Positions 6,775 to 8,793 of a DNA stretch of 8,793 bases are shown piece after piece. Positions within the stretch are counted from its first letter, which is position 1, and each line of letters opens with the position of its first letter. Both the position numbers and the translations under genes were made by a program. The notes beneath the pieces were generated by a model, which saw only the letters and a list, made by a program, of their open reading frames with translations, ran no database searches and was not told the DNA's origin. Origin of the DNA: an uncultured Ilumatobacter sp. (lineage in GTDB: Bacteria > Actinomycetota > Acidimicrobiia > Acidimicrobiales > Ilumatobacteraceae); assembly GCA_937891565.1 (NCBI GenBank), contig CALAHA010000184.1, positions 1 to 8,793 on the forward strand, given 5' to 3'.

Positions 6775-6811
6775 CTGGTCGACCCCTATGACCCTGCAAT
6801 TGGAAAGCCGC

Positions 6812-8437
6812 TCAGACGACCGTCACAGTCCCGGCAACTGGATCGAGGATGATTTCCGCTCCGTCGGGAATATCAGTCAACGCACCCGCTACTCCAATCA
6901 CGGCGGGGATTCCCAGCTCACGAGCAATCACTGCCGTATGACTGAGGAGACCACCACCTTCAGTGACCACTCCCCCGGCCATCGCAAGCACCGAGTTGAA
7001 GGTCGGCACCGTGAGCCGAGTCACGATGATGTCACCAGGGTTGGCGCGTTCGAACGCATCGTCTGCATCAGCGACCACGCGAGCAATGCCGCGATACGAC
7101 TCCGTTCCGACGCCGGTGCCGGACAGCGCGCCAGTCTGAGCAGATGAGTCGAGCAGCGTTGTCACCAAAAGAATCGCGCGCATCATCTCCGGCATTCGGC
7201 CCGGAAGGATGTCGATATCGGGTTCTTTTGCGGCGGGGCCAAGCACGAGCGGCGGTGTCAACGCGCCCCATGCAAAACGATCTCGGTGGCGAATACTCAG
7301 CTCGGCAGCTAATGGATACTCGCTGCCTTCGAGCAAACCGACCAACTCGTTGATCGCCGTATCGAAGACATGTTCGAGTTCGTCGAGCGCCCCAATGTTG
7401 ACAAGTCGGCGACCCGCTTCAAGAATCACGTGGCGGGCGATCCCAGCGGGCCACTCGACGGTGAGCGGACCGTTCTCGTCGCGCAGCCCGTAGAGCGTGC
7501 GTGCCTCCTCGACAAGGTTCGTGAACTCGGCTCTGTCGGATTCGTTGATCTGTTCCAGCAGTGCGCTGAACGCTTGATCGCCGACGATGCCAGGCGATTC
7601 AGCGGTGCGGCTGTGCTGGATGGAGGCCAGGATCACCTCGGGAAGCTCACGCAACGTCCGATCGCGGAGGTCGTAACCGGTGGTGACGCGATGACCGAAT
7701 TCGGCCAAGTACTCGTCGAGGAGTTCGGCCGCAACACCACTCGCCTCGCGAACGTCTCCGAGCGATTCGGGTTCGACCCCGACGCGCGCAAGTTCATCGG
7801 CAATTCCACGAAGCGCACGAGTCGGCGCACTCGTCGCCGGAGATGCGCCTGTCAGCGTCACCATCACCTGGCCTTCGTCGAGACCCCAGTTGCCCGCTGC
7901 GACGAGGAGCCTGCCGATCGGTGCGAGGTCCGACGTGTGGAGACGGAAGTGCAGCGAAGCGGCCCATTCGACATGGCGCCAAACTGTGCTGAGATGGGCG
8001 ACGAGCTCGGCATGAGACAGCGACGTCGGATCGATGTCGCCGAGACTGCGGTTGGTTGCGTACAGCTTGGGCTTCCACTCGCGTTCCCAACGGGCGAACT
8101 CTTGCAGCCAGAACCGCTCGTCGATAGCGCGGACAGATTGCTTCGCGCGCTTTCGAAATGCCGGATGGAGGCGGGTCGCCAGCCAGAGCACCGGCCTCGG
8201 CGGAGTTGGAAGAGAACGGCCCTTGCCTACCAACGGCGTCAACCTGCTGTACATCCGGCCGTTCACGAAGCCCACGTCGATGGTCTTCAGTGGCGCTCCG
8301 GCAAGGTCGAACCCTTCGCCCATGCCCGACGGCATCGCCATTACCATGAGATCGCGCATCGGACGCGAGACCGTCGACTCGAGATGGGCTGTGTCGAGTT
8401 TCCACGAACCGGGCCCTGGCGCAATCCACTCACTCAT
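6812..8437 (-). CDS. PEP-utilising enzyme swivel-domain protein lacking the ATP-grasp domain
   Basis: The product has 541 residues. The C-terminal ~100 residues form the phosphohistidine swivel domain of PEP synthase, pyruvate phosphate dikinase and rifampicin phosphotransferase. The signature is VVTEGGGLLSHTAVIAREL then GIPAVIGV, with the phospho-accepting His at residue 500, followed by a DG-EIILDP strand. Residues ~1-430 are helical with scattered Trp and charged residues and resemble the middle region of the rifampicin-phosphotransferase/PEP-synthase-like group. Neither the N-terminal ATP-grasp domain that phosphorylates the His nor the C-terminal PEP/pyruvate barrel is encoded, so it may need a partner in trans. 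I chose the ATG at 8437 (MSEWIAPGPGSWKLD); an ATG at 8464 would add nine residues but leave only 14 bases to the divergent gene. GTGGGG lies close upstream. Substrate unknown. Confidence 0.85.
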   Translation of the reverse strand: MSEWIAPGPGSWKLDTAHLESTVSRPMRDLMVMAMPSGMGEGFDLAGAPLKTIDVGFVNGRMYSRLTPLVGKGRSLPTPPRPVLWLATRLHPAFRKRAKQSVRAIDERFWLQEFARWEREWKPKLYATNRSLGDIDPTSLSHAELVAHLSTVWRHVEWAASLHFRLHTSDLAPIGRLLVAAGNWGLDEGQVMVTLTGASPATSAPTRALRGIADELARVGVEPESLGDVREASGVAAELLDEYLAEFGHRVTTGYDLRDRTLRELPEVILASIQHSRTAESPGIVGDQAFSALLEQINESDRAEFTNLVEEARTLYGLRDENGPLTVEWPAGIARHVILEAGRRLVNIGALDELEHVFDTAINELVGLLEGSEYPLAAELSIRHRDRFAWGALTPPLVLGPAAKEPDIDILPGRMPEMMRAILLVTTLLDSSAQTGALSGTGVGTESYRGIARVVADADDAFERANPGDIIVTRLTVPTFNSVLAMAGGVVTEGGGLLSHTAVIARELGIPAVIGVAGALTDIPDGAEIILDPVAGTVTVV

Positions 8438-8465
8438 GCACCCCACTGTTGCAGACCGCGTCATC

Positions 8466-8471
8466 TACGCT
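8466..8471 (+). promoter_or_regulatory. Possible -10 element for a leaderless transcript of the divergent gene
   Basis: TACGCT (TANNNT) ends seven bases before the ATG at 8479, the spacing expected if transcription starts at the A of the start codon. There is no Shine-Dalgarno, and the gap to the divergent gene is only 41 bases, which favours a leaderless start. No convincing -35 was found. Confidence 0.35.
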
Positions 8472-8478
8472 GAACGAA

Positions 8479-8793
8479 ATGCCCGCCGTGTTCGAACGCA
8501 AGGCCGACGAGTTCGTCGACACGATGAACTACCTGCTCACCGAACTGTCCGGCGAGGACCACCGCGGCGAGTCCACCATCGAGGCAGCCAACCTCATCTC
8601 GGCCGTTATCGACGCTGATGGTCGCCACACGACCCAAGAGTTGGATACCTGGGTCGATGCCCTCGGCCGCAAGCTCACGCCACCGATGATTCTGACGTCA
8701 ACCAAACTCCGCGACGACGACACGCTCGGCGGGTCGGCGCAGTGGCTCTCGAAGCCGAGCACAATGTTCGACCTTCTCGTCAAGGCCGATGCG
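8479..8793 (+). CDS. Protein with TerB-like N-terminal region, 3' truncated by window edge
   Basis: An open frame of 105 codons runs from ATG 8479 to the window end without a stop, starting MPAVFERKADEF. The codons show the GC-rich third positions of the neighbouring genes. The segment ANLISAVIDADGRHTTQEL (about residues 37-55) has the pattern of TerB-like helical domains (hydrophobic helix, ADG turn, then a helix with acidic residues). Such domains occur alone or at the N-terminus of larger proteins, including AAA+ ATPases, so the full product cannot be named. It is divergent from the swivel-protein gene, with 41 bases between the starts. The coding call is good; the domain call is tentative. 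Confidence 0.7.
   Translation, partial: MPAVFERKADEFVDTMNYLLTELSGEDHRGESTIEAANLISAVIDADGRHTTQELDTWVDALGRKLTPPMILTSTKLRDDDTLGGSAQWLSKPSTMFDLLVKADA

Noticed and set aside
7370..8473. Open frame of 367 codons on the plus strand, antisense to the swivel-protein gene
   Set aside because: The opposite strand encodes a clear PEP-utiliser domain; the antisense product is Arg-rich with no motif and is a codon-bias shadow.

Overview
The window is high-GC DNA (about 60% by eye) with tightly packed genes, ATGA and TAATG overlaps and few clear ribosome-binding sites. This style, with a MoxR/CoxE-like VWA pair and a stand-alone PEP-utiliser swivel protein, suggests an actinobacterium. An uncultured or marine member of the Acidimicrobiia is my best guess, but no marker gene proves it. 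The DNA looks like ordinary chromosome: I found no mobile element, CRISPR array, tRNA or rRNA.

Layout. Bases 1-2846 (+) hold a purine operon: the 3' two thirds of purM, complete purN and complete guaB. The two junctions are ATGA overlaps, so two steps of IMP synthesis and the committed step towards GMP are probably translated as a coupled set. Bases 2847-2998 are non-coding. They hold a C-rich octamer tandem repeat (a G-quadruplex candidate on the minus strand) followed by a perfect 18-bp inverted repeat. Bases 2999-4305 (+) hold yaaA, the peroxide-stress protein, joined by a one-base overlap to a small P-loop kinase of the adenylate-kinase/FlaR-like type. Bases 4306-4409 separate convergent genes. 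Bases 4410-8437 (-) hold three genes read in the order PEP-utiliser swivel protein, MoxR AAA+ ATPase, CoxE-like VWA protein, probably one transcription unit. From 8479 (+) a divergent gene with a TerB-like N-terminus runs off the window.

How the genes fit together. PurM and PurN act in the inosinate pathway and GuaB takes IMP to XMP. MoxR and the VWA protein are a classic chaperone-like pair that remodels or activates a partner. No molybdenum or CO-dehydrogenase gene is present to name that partner. The protein encoded just upstream of the pair carries only the phosphohistidine swivel domain and a helical middle region of PEP synthase/rifampicin-phosphotransferase-like enzymes, with no ATP-grasp domain. 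It is the least explained gene here. I see no clear new defence or mobile system. The most notable unexplained signals are the repeat plus hairpin after guaB and the swivel-MoxR-VWA arrangement.
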